A DNA stretch of 64,000 bases from Aquabacterium commune (lineage in GTDB: Bacteria; Pseudomonadota; Gammaproteobacteria; Burkholderiales; Burkholderiaceae_C): NCBI RefSeq assembly GCF_004362855.1, contig NZ_SNXW01000001.1, positions 58,027-122,026 of the forward strand. The letters are read 5' to 3'. Position 1 is the first letter of the stretch; the number at the start of each line of letters is the position of its first letter. A model generated the notes under the pieces. It did no database searches, was not told the DNA's origin, and saw only the letters and a program-made list of their open reading frames with translations. Positions 62,849 through 64,000 of this stretch are shown here, piece by piece. The position numbers and the translations under genes are program-made.

Positions 62849-64000
62849 ATGCCCCAGTCGTCCGCGCATGCCCCCAGTGGTGTCGTTTCAACCCTCCAGG
62901 GGCGTGCCAACGTCGTTCGGGCGGGCGAGGAGGCGCCTCAGGCGCTGAAGGTGGGAGACAGCATCGCCGCAGGCGACGTCATCCTGGCCGCGGCGGACAC
63001 CCGCATCGAGGTGAGCAATGGCGCGGGCCCGGCCTGGCTGCCACATGACCTGACCATGGCCGCGGCGGATGCACCGGCCCGCGCACCTGCTGGCGCTGGC
63101 GCAGGCGCAATGGGACGCACCAGCGTTGCCGCCAAGGCTGCTGCCACGCAGGATCTGGACGACGTGCTCGGCGCGGTGGACCGCGGTGATGCAGATGCCG
63201 CGACCGCAGCGGGCCTGACCGGTGGTGGTGGCGCCTCGCTGAGCGGGGGCCTGCGCGTGGACCGCGTGATCGAAGTGGTGACGCCGCAAGCCTTCAGCGA
63301 GAGTGCCGCACGCGAAGGCGTTGCCGGCCTGGTGCAAACCACGGCGCCGCAAGCCAGCGCCGGCGCAGCGGACGTGCCCACCGCCCCGGCCGCCCCGGCC
63401 ACACCGGCCAACGTCGCCCCCAATGTGGGCAACTACAGCCAGGTCACCAACGAAGACCAATCGGTGTCGGGCCAGGTGGAAGGCAGCGACTCCAACGGCG
63501 ACAGCCTCAACTACAGCAAGGCCAGCGACCCGCAACACGGCAAGGTCGTGGTCAACGAAGACGGCAGCTACACCTACACCCCCAACGCCAACTACAACGG
63601 CGGCGACAGCTTCACGGTGCTGGTGTCCGACGGCAAAGGTGGCACCGCCCTGTCCACGGTGAACATCGAGGTCTCCCCGGTCAACGACAAGCCGACGGTG
63701 GAAGACCCCAGCGGCAACATCGACCCCGTCACCGGCCACTACAAAGCCACCACCGACGAAGACAAGCCCGTATCCGGCAAAGTCTCCGCTTCTGATGTCG
63801 ATGGCGACACCCTGACCTTCACCAAGGGATCCAACCCCGCCAACGGCACCGTCACCGTCGACGCGCAAGGCAACTGGACCTACACACCGAACAAGGACTA
63901 CAACGGCGCTGACAGCTTCACCATCACCGTCTCCGACGGCAAAGGCGGCACCGCCACGGCCACCGTGGACATCGGCGTCACGCCCCTCAACGACCCGCCC
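62849..64000 (+). CDS. LapA-like giant repeat adhesin, N-terminal part (3' end outside window)
   Basis: 384 residues visible; gene continues past 64000. GAGAGG lies six bases before the ATG. The N-terminal retention module (about 1–140) folds in the outer membrane channel; TAAG at 119–122 (DAATAAGL) is the LapG protease site of LapA-type adhesins. A Gly-rich linker leads to tandem-95-like cadherin/VCBS repeats of about 90 residues: the first (about 205–285) and the second (about 300–380) share EDxxVSGxV, DGDxLxFxK, GxxTYTPNxxYNGxDSFTxxVSDGKGGTA. It is exported by the type I system upstream. Confidence 0.9.
   Translation, partial: MPQSSAHAPSGVVSTLQGRANVVRAGEEAPQALKVGDSIAAGDVILAAADTRIEVSNGAGPAWLPHDLTMAAADAPARAPAGAGAGAMGRTSVAAKAAATQDLDDVLGAVDRGDADAATAAGLTGGGGASLSGGLRVDRVIEVVTPQAFSESAAREGVAGLVQTTAPQASAGAADVPTAPAAPATPANVAPNVGNYSQVTNEDQSVSGQVEGSDSNGDSLNYSKASDPQHGKVVVNEDGSYTYTPNANYNGGDSFTVLVSDGKGGTALSTVNIEVSPVNDKPTVEDPSGNIDPVTGHYKATTDEDKPVSGKVSASDVDGDTLTFTKGSNPANGTVTVDAQGNWTYTPNKDYNGADSFTITVSDGKGGTATATVDIGVTPLNDPP

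Overview
The window is GC-rich, densely coded chromosomal DNA of a Betaproteobacterium, most likely order Burkholderiales (Comamonadaceae or the Leptothrix/Sphaerotilus/Aquabacterium neighbourhood). The grounds are a complete phaCAB operon with a second PHA-synthase locus, a sigma factor–DUF3619–DUF3106–RDD cassette, a PEP-CTERM protein, and a yciB–bolA–parvulin cluster. No rRNA, CRISPR array, insertion sequence or prophage was seen. It reads as core genome plus envelope, efflux and adhesion functions. Most long open frames antisense to the genes listed are GC-rich shadows and are left out.

Layout. 1–1.1 kb: a FabH-type ketoacyl-ACP synthase running off the left edge and a tRNA-Gly(CCC). 1.2–2.9 kb: a PEP-CTERM protein and trmB. 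6.8–3.0 kb (minus): a tight selO–msrB–yciB–bolA–parvulin operon ending in a strong terminator. 7–12 kb: uppP, a DUF455 ferritin-like protein, xerD, a chalcone-isomerase-like exported protein, an AEC transporter and an acetyltransferase. 13.2–18.2 kb: a three-gene ABC exporter (HlyD adaptor, double-ATPase/permease fusion, second permease). 18.3–23.1 kb: a PHA synthase homologue, a MaoC hydratase/phosphotransacylase fusion, and a NodT-type outer-membrane factor. 26.8–23.2 kb (minus): ilvI–ilvN–ilvC with a terminator.

27–30.4 kb: an ECF-like sigma factor with DUF3619, DUF3106, RDD and LOG-family proteins. 30.4–34.6 kb: PII protein and NAD synthetase against a FemAB/GNAT-like protein and a DEDDh exonuclease. 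34.7–40.2 kb: a PAS/GGDEF protein, type II NADH dehydrogenase and an Xaa-Pro aminopeptidase. 40.2–43.1 kb: a Crp/Fnr regulator divergent from a PaaX-like regulator plus fatty-acid desaturase. 48.6–43.1 kb (minus): macA–macB–nodT–gst. 48.6–51.7 kb: an SDR, an asparaginase, lexA and a small orphan. 56.0–51.8 kb (minus): phaC–phaA–phaB with a terminator. 56.2–58.7 kb: a small membrane protein, pgeF, ubiC and a NUDIX hydrolase. 58.8–64 kb: a type I secretion ATPase and adaptor, then the start of a giant repeat adhesin of the LapA type that runs off the right edge.

How it fits together. Carbon storage is prominent. phaA and phaB make (R)-3-hydroxybutyryl-CoA for PhaC, whose 735 residues include an extra Lys/Ala-rich N-terminus resembling the nucleoid-binding tail of PhaM. 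A second synthase sits beside a MaoC-type hydratase domain that could supply hydroxyacyl-CoA from beta-oxidation. The right edge carries a probable c-di-GMP-controlled biofilm adhesin: the visible N-terminus has a retention module with a LapG-type TAAG site. A GGDEF protein with an I-site lies elsewhere in the window. Regulation readable from sequence includes tandem LexA boxes at the lexA promoter, three terminators, a PII promoter, and several start codons placed so close to -10 elements that leaderless mRNAs are likely.
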